Assembly: GCF_001984175.1 (NCBI RefSeq)
Contig: NZ_MTQP01000065.1
Span: 124,001-188,000 of the forward strand
Origin: Saccharothrix sp. ALI-22-I
Lineage (GTDB): Bacteria; Actinomycetota; Actinomycetes; Mycobacteriales; Pseudonocardiaceae
Direction: 5' to 3'
Length of the DNA stretch: 64,000 nt
Shown here: piece by piece, positions 37,865 to 46,713 of the stretch
Layout: the number at the start of each line of letters is the position of its first letter
Position numbering within the stretch: position 1 is the first letter of the stretch
Notes under the pieces: model-generated
Databases searched by the model: none
What the model was told of the DNA's origin: nothing
The model's input: the letters and a program-made list of their open reading frames with translations, nothing else
Program-made: the position numbers and the translations under genes

Positions 37865-38338
37865 TCAGGCGGGCAGTTCGCGCAGCAGCTTGGCCACGTG
37901 GCCGGTCGCGCGGACGTTGTACATGGCCTTCTTGATCTTGCCCTCGGGGTCGACCAGGAACGTCGAGCGGATCACGCCCATGACGGTCCTGCCGTAGTTC
38001 TGCTTCTCCCCGAACGCGCCCCACTCGGCCAGCACCTTGCGGTCCACGTCGGACAGCAGCGGGAAGTTCAGGCCTTCCGCCGCGGCGAACTTGGCCAGCT
38101 TCTCCGGCTTGTCCGGCGAGATGCCGACGACCTCGTAGCCCGACGACTCCAGGTCGCCGATGCTGTCGCGGAAGTCGCACGCCTGCTTCGTGCAGCCCGG
38201 TGTGCCCGCGGCCGGGTAGAAGTAGACGACCACGGAACGGCCGACGTAGTCGGACAGCGAGACGGGCTTGCCCTTGCTGTCGGGCAGCGTGAACGCCGGG
38301 GCCTGGTCACCCGGTGACAGGCGCTTCTGCTCGGTCAT
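37865..38338 (-). CDS. bcp: Thioredoxin-dependent thiol peroxidase (Bcp/PrxQ)
   Basis: 157 residues, peroxiredoxin fold. AGTPGCTKQACDFRD carries the peroxidatic Cys and a second Cys five residues later, the arrangement of atypical 2-Cys PrxQ. VVGISPDKPEKLAKF and VIRSTFLVDPEGKI are typical. It reduces hydroperoxides using thioredoxin. The stop is 25 bases before the NACHT TTG start, so the NACHT gene may be read from the same leftward transcript. Confidence 0.95.
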   Translation of the reverse strand: MTEQKRLSPGDQAPAFTLPDSKGKPVSLSDYVGRSVVVYFYPAAGTPGCTKQACDFRDSIGDLESSGYEVVGISPDKPEKLAKFAAAEGLNFPLLSDVDRKVLAEWGAFGEKQNYGRTVMGVIRSTFLVDPEGKIKKAMYNVRATGHVAKLLRELPA

Positions 38339-38385
38339 GGCCCCAGACGCTACAACCCGGGACCGACAACCCCGACGTCACCGGG

Positions 38386-38916
38386 TCAGGCGATGCCCTC
38401 GAACCGCGCGCTCGGCTCCTGGTTGGCGCCGTTCGGTTCGACCACGAGTTGCAGCAGCACGGGGTCGGCGGGCACGGCGAACGCCATCGTCAGCACGGTC
38501 TCCGCACCGGGCTCCACCTCCGTCACGGCGGCGGCTATCCCGTTGAGGCCCTGCACCGAGTCGCGCACCTCGGCCACCGGCACGCCGGCGACGATCGCGC
38601 GCACGGCCAGTTGGCTGGTGCGGTAGGCGGTCTTGGAGCTGTTGACCAGGGTCAGCGTGAACACCGCGGTGCGCGGTGCCGGCGGGAACGATGTGTCACT
38701 CGGCTTGAGCGAGGTGGGCGGCGACACGGTGACCGCCATGCCGTTGGCCCACACCCGCTGCGCGCCGAACGCGGTGTACGCGGACCCGGAGGCCGTGTCG
38801 GCACCTTGTTCGGCCACCGCGGACGGGACCGTTGGCGTGGAAATGTCGGAAGGGTCCGCACATCCCGCCAAGGCCAGGCCCAGGCAGATGCCGGCGGCCA
38901 GACTGGCGAACTTCAC
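38386..38916 (-). CDS. Putative lipoprotein
   Basis: 176 residues. A lipoprotein signal (MKFASLAAGICLGLALAGC) ends in the lipobox LALAGC. The mature part has a disordered acidic linker, then a beta-rich domain (VSPPTSLKPSD, RTAVFTLTLVNSSKTAYRTSQL, AEVRDSVQGLNG, GAETVLTMAFAVPADPVLLQLVVEP) that resembles the immunoglobulin-like domains of actinobacterial DUF4352-type lipoproteins. The function is unknown. The start is the GTG at 38916 with GGGGAGG upstream. Predicted location is the outer face of the membrane. Confidence 0.8.
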   Translation of the reverse strand: MKFASLAAGICLGLALAGCADPSDISTPTVPSAVAEQGADTASGSAYTAFGAQRVWANGMAVTVSPPTSLKPSDTSFPPAPRTAVFTLTLVNSSKTAYRTSQLAVRAIVAGVPVAEVRDSVQGLNGIAAAVTEVEPGAETVLTMAFAVPADPVLLQLVVEPNGANQEPSARFEGIA

Positions 38917-39060
38917 GAACCTCCCCTTCCCGCCCGGCGGTGGGCTTGACTGCGACTGCCACCACCATGACGGTGTCGGAGGGTGCCCGGGGACCGAACC
39001 AGGGCCTTGATTCGCACCTGGTGCCTGCCTGTGGCCAAGCCGTGATGACACATGGCTTTC

Positions 39061-39096
39061 CGCGTGGGCGGCGCCACACCGGGCAGCGCCCACGCG
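39061..39096 (-). terminator. Hairpin between the LLM oxidoreductase and the lipoprotein gene
   Basis: A 10-bp stem (CGCGTGGGCG / CGCCCACGCG) with a 16-base loop lies about 105 bases past the LLM stop. The rest of the 284-base gap shows nothing else. Confidence 0.55.
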
Positions 39097-39200
39097 GCTC
39101 GGCGGCGGCCGAGCATCGGGCGTGATCCGCCCGGAAGTTGGGGAGCGCGTCGGGGGGCGTGCGCGCTCCACTCTGATCATCGTCAGCGGTGCGCCAACCG

Positions 39201-40244
39201 CTACACCTCTACTTCAGTCTTCACTCGTTCGGGTGAACGAACGGGAGTTGAACGCTGTGCGATCTCCGCGAGGAGTTCGTATGACCGGAGGCGGTCGGGC
39301 TGCTCGGCGACCATCGTGGTCACCATCAGCTCGTCGGCCTTCGTGTCCTCCAGCAGCCGTTCCAGCTCCGCCTCGACGGTCTTCGGCGATCCGATGATCT
39401 GCGACGCCATCCGGTCCTCGAAGATCAGCCGCTCGACATCGGTGTACGGGTAGTCGGCGGCCTCCTGGTCGGTGGCCAGCGGACCGGGCCGGCCGCTGCG
39501 CAGCCGGACGAACGCGAGTGCGCCGGGACCGGCGATCCAGCGGGCGTGCTCGTCGGTGTCCGCCACGATCACCGACGCGCAGACCAGCGCGTACGGCTGC
39601 TGGAGCCGTTCCGACGGCCGGAACCGTTCGCGGTACAGGGCCAGCGCGGGCAGCGTGTTCTCCGCGCTGAAGTGGTGGGCGAACGCGAACGGCAGTCCGA
39701 GCAGACCGGCGACCTGCGCGCTGTACCCGCTGGACCCGAGCAGGAACACGTCCGGCTTGTTGCCCTCGGCCGGCATCGCGTTCAGCTCCTCGGTGCCGTC
39801 GAAGTAGCCGGTCAGTTCGCTGAGCTGCTGCGGGAAGTCGTCCACCGACAGCGGGCCGGTGGTGCGGCGCAACGCCTGCGCGGTGCGCTGGTCGGTGCCG
39901 GGCGCGCGGCCGATGCCGAGGTCGATGCGGCCGGGGTGCAGGGCGGACAGCGTGCCGAACTGCTCGGCCACCACCAGCGGCGGGTGGTTGGGCAGCATCA
40001 CGCCGCCGGAGCCGACCCGCAGCGTGGTGGTGGCGTCGGCGACGTGGCCGATCAGGATCGCGGGGGAGGAGCTGGCGATACCGGGCATGTTGTGGTGCTC
40101 GGCCAGCCAGAACCGGGTGAAGCCGAGCCGTTCGACGTGTTGGGCCAGCTCACGCGTGTGCGCGAGGGCCGTGCGCGCGTCCGTCGCCGTGGTGACCGGG
40201 GCCAGGTCGAGTGCGGACAGCGGTACGTCACGAAGTCGGCTCAT
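39201..40244 (-). CDS. LLM-class (luciferase-like) flavin-dependent oxidoreductase
   Basis: 347 residues, bacterial luciferase-like TIM barrel. [10 protein letters not shown] opens it, followed by [42 protein letters not shown] and [13 protein letters not shown], which are the signatures of the alkanal-monooxygenase-like group. The cofactor is FMN or F420; the AEHH motif favours the FMN group. The substrate is unknown. I used the ATG at 40244 rather than one four codons upstream. It diverges from the FAD oxidoreductase gene at 40345, with 100 bases between. Confidence 0.9.
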   Translation of the reverse strand: MSRLRDVPLSALDLAPVTTATDARTALAHTRELAQHVERLGFTRFWLAEHHNMPGIASSSPAILIGHVADATTTLRVGSGGVMLPNHPPLVVAEQFGTLSALHPGRIDLGIGRAPGTDQRTAQALRRTTGPLSVDDFPQQLSELTGYFDGTEELNAMPAEGNKPDVFLLGSSGYSAQVAGLLGLPFAFAHHFSAENTLPALALYRERFRPSERLQQPYALVCASVIVADTDEHARWIAGPGALAFVRLRSGRPGPLATDQEAADYPYTDVERLIFEDRMASQIIGSPKTVEAELERLLEDTKADELMVTTMVAEQPDRLRSYELLAEIAQRSTPVRSPERVKTEVEV

Positions 40245-40344
40245 GTTGTGATCCAACGCGGGCGCCCTCGGATGCCTTCCGGGGTGTGACCGTCGCGACG
40301 ATCACACCGGGAAGCGCGCGGCTTCGCCCGGCGTTGGTCGGGAT

Positions 40345-41385
40345 ATGGACGCGGTGGTTATCGGTGCAGGTCAGGCGGGGTTGTCCGCGGCCTACTTCCT
40401 CAAGCGCGCGAACCTCGACCACGTCGTGCTGGACGCAGGCGTCGGCCCCGGCGGCGCGTGGCGGCACCGCTGGCCGACGTTGCGGATGGCCACCGTGCAC
40501 GGCATCCACGACCTGCCGGGCATGCCGTTCACCGAGCCGGACCCGACCGCGCCCGCCAACGAGGTGCTGCCCGAGTACTTCGCCGACTTCGAGCGCCGCA
40601 ACGGCATCGCCGTAGAACGCCCGGTGCGCGTGCACGCCGTCCGCGACCACGACGGCCGGCTGCGCGTCGAGACCGATCGCGGCATCTGGGAGGCCGACGC
40701 GCTGGTCAACGCGACCGGCACGTGGACCCGCCCGTTCTGGCCCCGCTACCCCGGCCAGGAGCTGTTCACCGGCCGCCAACTGCACTCCTCGCGGTACCGG
40801 GGCCCGGAGGAGTTCGCCGGGCAGCACGTGGTCGTGGTCGGCGGCGGCACGTCCGCGGTCCAGCAGCTGCTGGAGATCGCCCAGCACGCGGCCGCCACCA
40901 CCTGGGTCACCCGCCGTGAGCCGGAGTTCTCCGACGAGCCGTTCACACCGGAACTGGGCCGTGCCGTGGTCGCGAAGGTGGAGGAGCGGGTCCGCCAGGG
41001 CCTGCCGCCCCAGAGCGTGGTCAGCGTGACCGGCTTGAGCCTCACCCCGGCCGTTCGTGAAGCCCTGAAGACAGGTGTGCTCGACCGTCGGCCGATGTTC
41101 GAGCGGATCACCGAGGACGGCGTGGTCTGGCCCGATGGCAGGCACGAGAAGGTCGACGCGATCGTGTGGGCGACAGGGTTCCGCGCCGCGCTCGACCACC
41201 TGGCCCCGCTGCACCTGCGCGCGCCCGGCGGCGGTATCCAGCTCGACGGCACCAGGGTCGTCGCCGATCCGCGCGTGCACTTGGTCGGCTACGGCCCGTC
41301 GGCCAGCACGGTCGGCGCTACGCGTGCGGGGCGTGCGGCGGCGAAGGAGATCAAGGAGTTGCTGTCCCGCCGACAGGCCGCTTGA
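40345..41385 (+). CDS. FAD/NAD(P)-binding oxidoreductase (flavin monooxygenase-like)
   Basis: 346 residues with two Rossmann motifs: VVIGAGQAGLSAAYFL (FAD, near residue 5) and VVVVGGGTSAVQQLL (NADPH, near 165), plus the linker NATGTWTRPFWP and a terminal VDAIVWATGFRAAL. This is the CzcO/FMO-like layout (TrkA-like flavoproteins). It may oxidise small organic or sulfur compounds; the substrate is unknown. The 3' end overlaps the convergent styrene-monooxygenase-like gene by 35 bases. Confidence 0.87.
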   Translation: MDAVVIGAGQAGLSAAYFLKRANLDHVVLDAGVGPGGAWRHRWPTLRMATVHGIHDLPGMPFTEPDPTAPANEVLPEYFADFERRNGIAVERPVRVHAVRDHDGRLRVETDRGIWEADALVNATGTWTRPFWPRYPGQELFTGRQLHSSRYRGPEEFAGQHVVVVGGGTSAVQQLLEIAQHAAATTWVTRREPEFSDEPFTPELGRAVVAKVEERVRQGLPPQSVVSVTGLSLTPAVREALKTGVLDRRPMFERITEDGVVWPDGRHEKVDAIVWATGFRAALDHLAPLHLRAPGGGIQLDGTRVVADPRVHLVGYGPSASTVGATRAGRAAAKEIKELLSRRQAA

Positions 41386-42673
41386 ACAGCTTTCCGGCCA
41401 GCAACCCCGCGCCGACACCCAGCTTGTACCGCAGCAGGTCGAGCTGACCGATCTTGCGCCGGGCCAGGAACTCCCGGGTGGCCGCCGCGTCGAAGAACCA
41501 CGGGAACAGCGACGACGGGTCGTTGAACCCCTCCCACAGCTGCTCGGCGATGTCCTCGCGGCGGGACGCGGCGATCATCACGTTCTTCTGCGCGCCGGTC
41601 AGCGGCGCGAGCAGCCCGTTGGAGAAGTCGTTGGTGTAGCGGCCGTGCTCCCACCACTGGTCGAACCGCCCGGTCAGCCACGACGGGGTGAACGGCCCGT
41701 CGTGCCCGGCCAGCTCGTCGGCGAAGAACCGGGCCATCCGGGTGGCGTTGTTCGCGCCCTGACCGGCCAGCGGGTCGTTGAGCACGACGGCGTCACCGAG
41801 GCCGAGCACGTGCCGGCCGGACGGCAGCACGGCCACCGGTTTGCGCACCACAGGCAGGATCTCGCCCTTGATCCACGTCACCGGGCTGGTCGGCCGCGCG
41901 GGCCGCAGGAACGCCGACTCGTGCGGCAGCAGGTCGTCCACCACGGCTTTGAGCACGTCCAGTCCCTCGTCGGCCGAGGTCACGTCGCCGAACCGGTCCG
42001 CCCGGCCGCCCGGCGCGGTCTCCACCACGATGCTGCGGGACTCGCCGACGTCCTTGTCGTGGAACGGGATCCAGAACATCTCCACGGTCCCCGGCAGGAA
42101 CGAGAACACCCCTTCCCGGTGCTGCGGCCGGGCCGCCATGTCGTAACCGTGGATGTTGATCATGAACAGCCTGCGCTGCGGCTCGGAGTGCACGCACCGG
42201 GTCGGGTCCCGCTCGAACAGGCCGGTCAGGGACTTGTGCCCGGACGTCACGACCACCAGGTCGTGCGTCGCGGCCAGCCGGTCCAGGTCCTCCGCCGACA
42301 CCGCGCCGATCACCACCGTCGCGCCGCGCGATTCGAGCTCGGTTAGGCCGAACGAGAACTTCAGCCGCTGGTCGACGGCCAGCGCGGCCTTGCGCAGCGG
42401 CGCGTCGATGGACAACGCCACCGCGCCGCCGTCGGTGAACAGGTCCAGGTGGATGCGTCGCATCCGGGACGCCTCGGGCCAGAAGTCGAGGCCCAGCTCA
42501 GCCTCGTACTCGACCTGGTCACCGAAGAGGCAAGCGGTCGGTCGGCCCCGATCGGCGAGGTAGTCCTCTGCCGTCCGGTCGGAGTAGATCGAGACCCGCC
42601 ACCCGGCGCGTAACAACGCCGCCGATAACACCAAACCCGCTTGACCGGCGCCGATGACGGCAATTGTGCCCAC
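41351..42673 (-). CDS. Styrene/indole monooxygenase-like FAD oxidoreductase (StyA family)
   Basis: 440 residues. The FAD site IAVIGAGQAGLVLSAALL is at the N-terminus and GLGDAVVLNDPLAGQGANNATRMARF near residue 290 is the second FAD motif. YDMAARPQHREGVFSFLPG is typical of the StyA-like family. These enzymes epoxidise aromatic alkenes with reduced FAD from a partner reductase; none is adjacent. I chose the GTG at 42673, with AAGGA 8 bases upstream; a TTG at 42709 would add 12 residues without a ribosome site. It diverges from the NarL-type kinase gene. Confidence 0.85.
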   Translation of the reverse strand: MGTIAVIGAGQAGLVLSAALLRAGWRVSIYSDRTAEDYLADRGRPTACLFGDQVEYEAELGLDFWPEASRMRRIHLDLFTDGGAVALSIDAPLRKAALAVDQRLKFSFGLTELESRGATVVIGAVSAEDLDRLAATHDLVVVTSGHKSLTGLFERDPTRCVHSEPQRRLFMINIHGYDMAARPQHREGVFSFLPGTVEMFWIPFHDKDVGESRSIVVETAPGGRADRFGDVTSADEGLDVLKAVVDDLLPHESAFLRPARPTSPVTWIKGEILPVVRKPVAVLPSGRHVLGLGDAVVLNDPLAGQGANNATRMARFFADELAGHDGPFTPSWLTGRFDQWWEHGRYTNDFSNGLLAPLTGAQKNVMIAASRREDIAEQLWEGFNDPSSLFPWFFDAAATREFLARRKIGQLDLLRYKLGVGAGLLAGKLFKRPVGGTATP

Positions 42674-42740
42674 GGACAAATCCTTGGCAGAGGTATGTGC
42701 ACTCGCCAATAGCGCAATCGGGTCTACTAGCCTCGACCAG

Positions 42741-43814
42741 GTGCACAGGGGGTTGCGCGTCGTTGCCGGTCTGTTTCTCGGCTTCTTGTCGGCGCTGGTA
42801 GATCTGCTCGTCGTGGTGTTCGCCCGAAAGGCGGCCGTCTCGGTAGCCGGGTGGGAACGACGGCGGCTGCGGTCGTTCCTCGGGGTGGACAGCGCCGAGC
42901 CGACGAAGGCGCAGGCGGTGCGCTACCTGGCCGTCCGCGCGCCGGTCGGGCTGTTCGGCGGGTTCGTGCTGGCCTGGCTGTTCTACGGGCTCGCCATGGC
43001 CGGGGTGATCGCGTTCCGGCTGTTCGGCGAGGGGATCGAGGACGGTCTGGACTGGGCCGCCGACTGGGTCGAGTTCGTGTGGACCGGCGCCGTCGGCGTG
43101 GTCCTGCTCTACATCGAGATCCAGGGCATCATCGGCGTGGTCGCGTTGGAGGGGAAGGTCGCCCGTCGGTGGCTCGGTCCGAGCGAAGCCGAACTGCTGC
43201 GCCTGCGCATCGACGAGTTGGCCACGAGCCGGGCGGGCATCGTGGCGGCCGTGGACGCCGAACGCCGCCGCATCGAACGGGACCTGCACGACGGCGTGCA
43301 GCAGCGGCTGGTCGCGTTGGGCATGCTGCTCGGCCGCGCCCGCCGCAACCCCGCCCACGCCGACGACCTGCTCGCCCAGGCGCACGAGGAGTCCCGGCAC
43401 GTGCTGGAGGACCTGCGCGAAGTCGCCTGGCGGGTCTACCCGGCGGCTTTGGACTCGTTGGGCCTGGTGGAGGCGCTGGAGGCGGTGGCGGACCGTTCCG
43501 CCATCCCGGTGCGGATCAGCTGTGCCGAGTTGCACGCCGCACCACAGGTCGAGACGGCCGTGTACTTCGTGGTGTGCGAGGCGGTGACGAACGCCGCCAA
43601 GCACTCGGGTGCGACCATGATCGGCGTGGACATCACCGAGGACGCGGGCGCGGTGCGCGTGCGGGTCGCCGACGACGGCGTCGGGGGAGCGGACCCGGCG
43701 GGCGGCGGGCTGGCCGGCCTGTCGCGGCGGGTGCTCGCGCTGGACGGCACGTTCGACGTGACCAGCCCGGCCGGCGGTCCCACGGTGATCACCGCGGAGG
43801 TCCCGTGCGGGTGA
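42741..43814 (+). CDS. NarL-type sensor histidine kinase
   Basis: 357 residues. Three or four hydrophobic segments lie in the first 150 residues (LVVAGLFLGFLSALVDLLVVVF is one region; another is around YGLAMAGVIAF). The HisKA_3 motif ERRRIERDLHDGVQQRLVALG has the phospho-acceptor H. The ATPase domain has EAVTNAAKHSGA and VRVADDGVGGAD. The GTG at 42741 is used; there is no ribosome site, and a TACTAG -10-like element about 15 bases upstream suggests a leaderless transcript. The response regulator overlaps its 3' end by 10 bases. Confidence 0.9.
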   Translation: MHRGLRVVAGLFLGFLSALVDLLVVVFARKAAVSVAGWERRRLRSFLGVDSAEPTKAQAVRYLAVRAPVGLFGGFVLAWLFYGLAMAGVIAFRLFGEGIEDGLDWAADWVEFVWTGAVGVVLLYIEIQGIIGVVALEGKVARRWLGPSEAELLRLRIDELATSRAGIVAAVDAERRRIERDLHDGVQQRLVALGMLLGRARRNPAHADDLLAQAHEESRHVLEDLREVAWRVYPAALDSLGLVEALEAVADRSAIPVRISCAELHAAPQVETAVYFVVCEAVTNAAKHSGATMIGVDITEDAGAVRVRVADDGVGGADPAGGGLAGLSRRVLALDGTFDVTSPAGGPTVITAEVPCG

Positions 43815-44443
43815 TCCTGGCCGAGGACTCGACGTTGCTGCGCGAGGGCCTGGTGCGGCTGCTGGTCGAGGAGGGGCACGACGTCGTGGCGGCCGTGGGC
43901 GACGCGGAAGCGCTGGTCAGCGCGGTGGCGGTGCACCGGCCGGACGTCGTGGTGACCGACGTGCGGATGCCGCCGACGAACTCCGACGAGGGCATGAAGG
44001 CCGCGTTGGAGATCCGCCGGCGATTCCCCGGCGTCGGCGTGCTGGTGCTGTCGCAGTACGTCGAGCAGCGCTACGCCGTCGACCTGCTCACCGAGCACGC
44101 CGACGGCGTCGGCTACCTGCTGAAGGACCGGGTGGTCCAGGTGGAGGAGTTCCTGGACGCGCTGCGCCGGGTCGGCGCCGGCGACGTGGCGTTCGACCCG
44201 GAGGTGGTGCGACGGCTGCTGGCCCGCACCAGCCACCCGTTGGACGTGCTCACCGAGCGGGAACGCCAGGTGCTGGCGCACATGGCGGAGGGGCACACGA
44301 ACAACGCCATCGCGTCCCGGCTGCACGTGTCGCGCAGCGCGGTGGAGAAGCACATCAACTCGATCTTCGACAAGCTCGGTCTGTCCGATGTGGACGGCTA
44401 CAGCCGGCGGGTGCTGGCGATCCTGCGCTACCTGCGCGCTTGA
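43805..44443 (+). CDS. NarL/FixJ-family response regulator
   Basis: 212 residues. Receiver domain with acidic pair AEDS, phospho-acceptor D in VVTDVRMPP and Lys in GYLLKDR; LuxR-type HTH with LTERERQVLAHMAEGHTNNAIASRLHVS-like sequence near 150-195. It is the partner of the overlapping kinase. The MPPTNSDEG loop after the phospho-Asp is typical of the DesR/LiaR-like group. Target genes are unknown; the divergent StyA-like gene is a candidate only by position. It overlaps convergent dedA by 16 bases. Confidence 0.94.
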   Translation: MRVILAEDSTLLREGLVRLLVEEGHDVVAAVGDAEALVSAVAVHRPDVVVTDVRMPPTNSDEGMKAALEIRRRFPGVGVLVLSQYVEQRYAVDLLTEHADGVGYLLKDRVVQVEEFLDALRRVGAGDVAFDPEVVRRLLARTSHPLDVLTERERQVLAHMAEGHTNNAIASRLHVSRSAVEKHINSIFDKLGLSDVDGYSRRVLAILRYLRA

Positions 44444-45066
44444 GCCTGTTCCACGTCCTCGTCCCCGGACTTCTTCCTGGTGATCCGTGACACCACGAAC
44501 CACCCCACGGCCAGCACCACCAGACCCAGCACGACCTTCGACACGACACCCATGTACTGCTCGACCAGGTGGTAGTTGGCGCCCAGGACGTACCCGGCGA
44601 GGATCAACGCGGTGTTCCAGATCAAGCTGCCCGCCGCCGTCAGCAGCACGAAACCGGGCAACGGCATGCGTTCCACGCCGGCCGGGATGGAGATGAGGCT
44701 GCGGAAGATCGGCACCATCCGGCCGAAGAACACGGTCGCCTTGCCGTGCCGGGCGAACCACTCCTCCGTGCGGTCCACATCGGACACCTTCACCAGCGGC
44801 ATCCGTTGTGCGATCGCCCTGATCCGGTCACGGCCCAACATCGCGCCGAGGTAGTACAGCGCGAGTGCGCCCGCGACCGACCCGGTGGTGGTCCACAGGA
44901 TCGCGGCGATCAGGCTCATCCCACCCTGACTCGCGGTGAACCCGGCCAGCGGCAGGAACAACTCGCTGGGCAGGGGCGGGAACAGGTTCTCCATCGCGAT
45001 CGCGATCCCGGCGCCGGGCGCGCCGAGCGTTTCCATCAGGTCGGTTACCCATGAGACGACATCCAT
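44428..45066 (-). CDS. DedA-family membrane protein
   Basis: 212 residues, about five to six hydrophobic helices. ENLFPPLPSELFLPLAGF and FARHGKATVFFGRMVPIFRSLISIPAGVERMP-like sequence (about residues 105-137) are DedA signatures, including the G-R-x-x-P-x-x-R motif. DedA proteins scramble or flip undecaprenyl phosphate and phospholipids. The C-terminus is basic then acidic. I chose the ATG at 45066. It stands alone. Confidence 0.92.
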   Translation of the reverse strand: MDVVSWVTDLMETLGAPGAGIAIAMENLFPPLPSELFLPLAGFTASQGGMSLIAAILWTTTGSVAGALALYYLGAMLGRDRIRAIAQRMPLVKVSDVDRTEEWFARHGKATVFFGRMVPIFRSLISIPAGVERMPLPGFVLLTAAGSLIWNTALILAGYVLGANYHLVEQYMGVVSKVVLGLVVLAVGWFVVSRITRKKSGDEDVEQAQARR

Positions 45067-45135
45067 GATCTTCACATTACGAACGCGCCGAGGCGACCAC
45101 CATGAAGCTGACCGCACACCGGGGTGTGGAAAACC

Positions 45136-45457
45136 TCAGTGCTGCTTGTTACCGGGTGCGGCCTTCTTGGCGGCGTACCCGGCCAAGCCTTTGGCGTATC
45201 GCGAGATTACGGCCTGGAGCACCAGCCGGTACAGCCAACCCGTCCCGCGCGTCTTCGGCTCGAACGACGAGTGCAGGCGGATCGCCGTGCCGTCGCCGTC
45301 CGGCGCGAGGTCGATGAACGCCTGGTAGTCGCGAATGGCGAGACCCGACAGCAGGACGTAACCCACCCGCCGGTTCGGCGTCAGTTCGACGATCTCCTCC
45401 CTCGTGAGCGCTGTGCGGCCTCGGTTGTGGATACCCGGACCTCGCCGACCCCATGCG
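45136..45457 (-). pseudogene. 5'-truncated SRPBCC (polyketide-cyclase-like) protein gene
   Basis: The reverse strand encodes the C-terminal ~95 residues of an SRPBCC-fold protein: REEIVELTPNRRVGYVLLSG, DLAPDGDGTAIRLHSSFEP, then a helical end (LAGYAAKKA). Homologues have about 60 more N-terminal residues. The frame hits a stop (TGA) near 45460 with no start codon before it, and the 22-bp repeat array R7 begins within a few bases. The only in-frame start is a GTG at 45366, which would give a 76-residue fragment lacking the first strands. I read it as truncated. Confidence 0.7.
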
Positions 45458-45469
45458 CATCACCTGCGC

Positions 45470-45626
45470 AGCGTTGAATTCGGGGTACCTGAGCGTTCGA
45501 CTCGCGACGCGAACGTTCGACTCACGCGCGTGTCCAACGTTCGGAACGCGCGTGTCCAACGTTCGGAACGCGCGTGTCCAACGTCGGGAACACCCGAGTT
45601 CAACGCCCAGAACATGCGACCTGCGG
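45470..45626. repeat. 22-bp intergenic repeat array R7, reverse then forward
   Basis: Two to three reversed units (GAGCGTTCGACTC, GAACGTTCGACTC) are followed by three GTGTCCAACGT units and one GAGTTCAACGC unit, ending with a GCGACCTGC tail like that of array R1. It lies between the truncated SRPBCC gene and the cobW start. Confidence 0.9.
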
Positions 45627-45647
45627 AAACCGCTAGGATCGGTCGAC

Positions 45648-46598
45648 GTGAAGCGGATCCCGGTGATCGTGGTCGCGGGGTTCCTCGGCTCCGGCAAGAC
45701 CACGCTGCTCAACCACCTGCTCAGCGGCAGTCGCGGTACTCGGATCGGCGTGGTGGTCAACGACTTCGGCGCCATCGGTATCGACGCGATGAGCGTGGCC
45801 GGACAGGTCGACTCCACGGTCTCCCTCAGCAACGGCTGCCTGTGCTGCGCGGTCGACGTCAGCGAACTCGACGAGATGCTGGCCAAGCTCGACTCGCTGG
45901 TCGACGTCATCGTGATCGAGGCCAGCGGCCTGGCCGAGCCCCAGGCCATGGCACGGATGGTCCTCGCGAGCGAGAACCCGCGCCTGACCTACGGCGGCCT
46001 GGTGCTGCTGGTGGACGCGGCGGAGTTCCCGGACGACCTGGCCAAACACCTGCGCGTGGCGGACCTGGTGGTGCTGAACAAGGTCGACCGCGTCGACGAC
46101 CCGTCGGCGTTGGCCGCCGAGATCGACCGGCTCAAGCCGGGCGTGCCCGTGCTGCTCTCGTCGTTCGGCCGCGTCGACCCGGCCCTGCTGTTCGACCCAC
46201 GCCCGCGCGAACGGATCGGCCAGCTGTCCTTCGAGGACCTGCTGGACGAAGAGCACGACCACGTGCGCTACGACAGCGTCGAGTTCACCGGTGAAGCGAT
46301 GAACCCGGTGCGGCTCATGGCGTTCCTCGACGCCCGCCCGAAGGGTCTGTACCGGATCAAGGGCTTCGTGCGGTTCGACGTGCCGGGGCACCGGCAGCGC
46401 TTCAGCCTGCACACCGTCGGCGCGTTCCTGCGGTTCGAACGCTCCGCCTGGCCGGGACCCCGGCGCACCGAACTGGTGCTGATCGGCACGGGCTTGGACG
46501 TCGCCGCGATCAAAGCCGAGCTGGCCGCCTGCGTCGAACCGAACCCGTCCGAGGTGGACCCGCAGTCGATGCTGGAAGTCCTGCGCTACACCGCATGA
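45648..46598 (+). CDS. CobW/COG0523-family GTPase (metallochaperone)
   Basis: 316 residues. Walker A GFLGSGKTTLLNHLL, the metal-binding motif GCLCC, Walker B-like IVIEASGLAEP and the specificity motif NKVD identify the G3E GTPase family; a CobW C-terminal domain ends the chain (RIKGFVRFDVPGHRQRFSLHTVG). Members deliver zinc or cobalt to target proteins. I see no Zur box in the short space between array R7 and the start. The start is the GTG at 45648. A bidirectional terminator overlaps the stop. Confidence 0.9.
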   Translation: MKRIPVIVVAGFLGSGKTTLLNHLLSGSRGTRIGVVVNDFGAIGIDAMSVAGQVDSTVSLSNGCLCCAVDVSELDEMLAKLDSLVDVIVIEASGLAEPQAMARMVLASENPRLTYGGLVLLVDAAEFPDDLAKHLRVADLVVLNKVDRVDDPSALAAEIDRLKPGVPVLLSSFGRVDPALLFDPRPRERIGQLSFEDLLDEEHDHVRYDSVEFTGEAMNPVRLMAFLDARPKGLYRIKGFVRFDVPGHRQRFSLHTVGAFLRFERSAWPGPRRTELVLIGTGLDVAAIKAELAACVEPNPSEVDPQSMLEVLRYTA

Positions 46599-46630
46599 GT
46601 GGCCCCCGGCGCGACAACGCCGAGGGCCAC
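46599..46630. terminator. Bidirectional hairpin between cobW and the tRNA
   Basis: A 13-bp stem with one mismatch (GTGGCCCCCGGCG / CGCCGAGGGCCAC) and a 6-base loop serves the rightward cobW-like gene and the leftward tRNA. Confidence 0.75.
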
Positions 46631-46639
46631 CGGTGACGG

Positions 46640-46713
46640 TGGGCTCGGAGAGACTCGAACTCTCACTGGCACGGACCTAAACCGTGTGCCTCTGCCAATT
46701 GGGCTACGAGCCC
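46640..46713 (-). tRNA. tRNA with UAG anticodon (Leu by codon) but a short variable loop
   Basis: The reverse strand folds as a 74-nt tRNA: acceptor GGGCTCG/CGAGCCC, D-arm with GG at the loop, anticodon stem CACGG/CCGTG around TTTAGGT (anticodon TAG), a 5-nt variable loop CCAGT, and T-arm GAGAG-TTCGAGT-CTCTC. The CCA end is not encoded (A then CCG). UAG decodes CUA leucine, but bacterial leucine tRNAs normally carry a long variable arm, which is absent here. The 5' end overlaps the stop codon region of the gene at 46704-47147, so it must be processed from that transcript or have its own promoter inside it. Confidence 0.85.

Noticed and set aside
46640-46713. tRNA as an attachment site of an integrated element
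   Set aside because: No integrase, no repeated tRNA 3' end nearby, and neighbouring genes look chromosomal.
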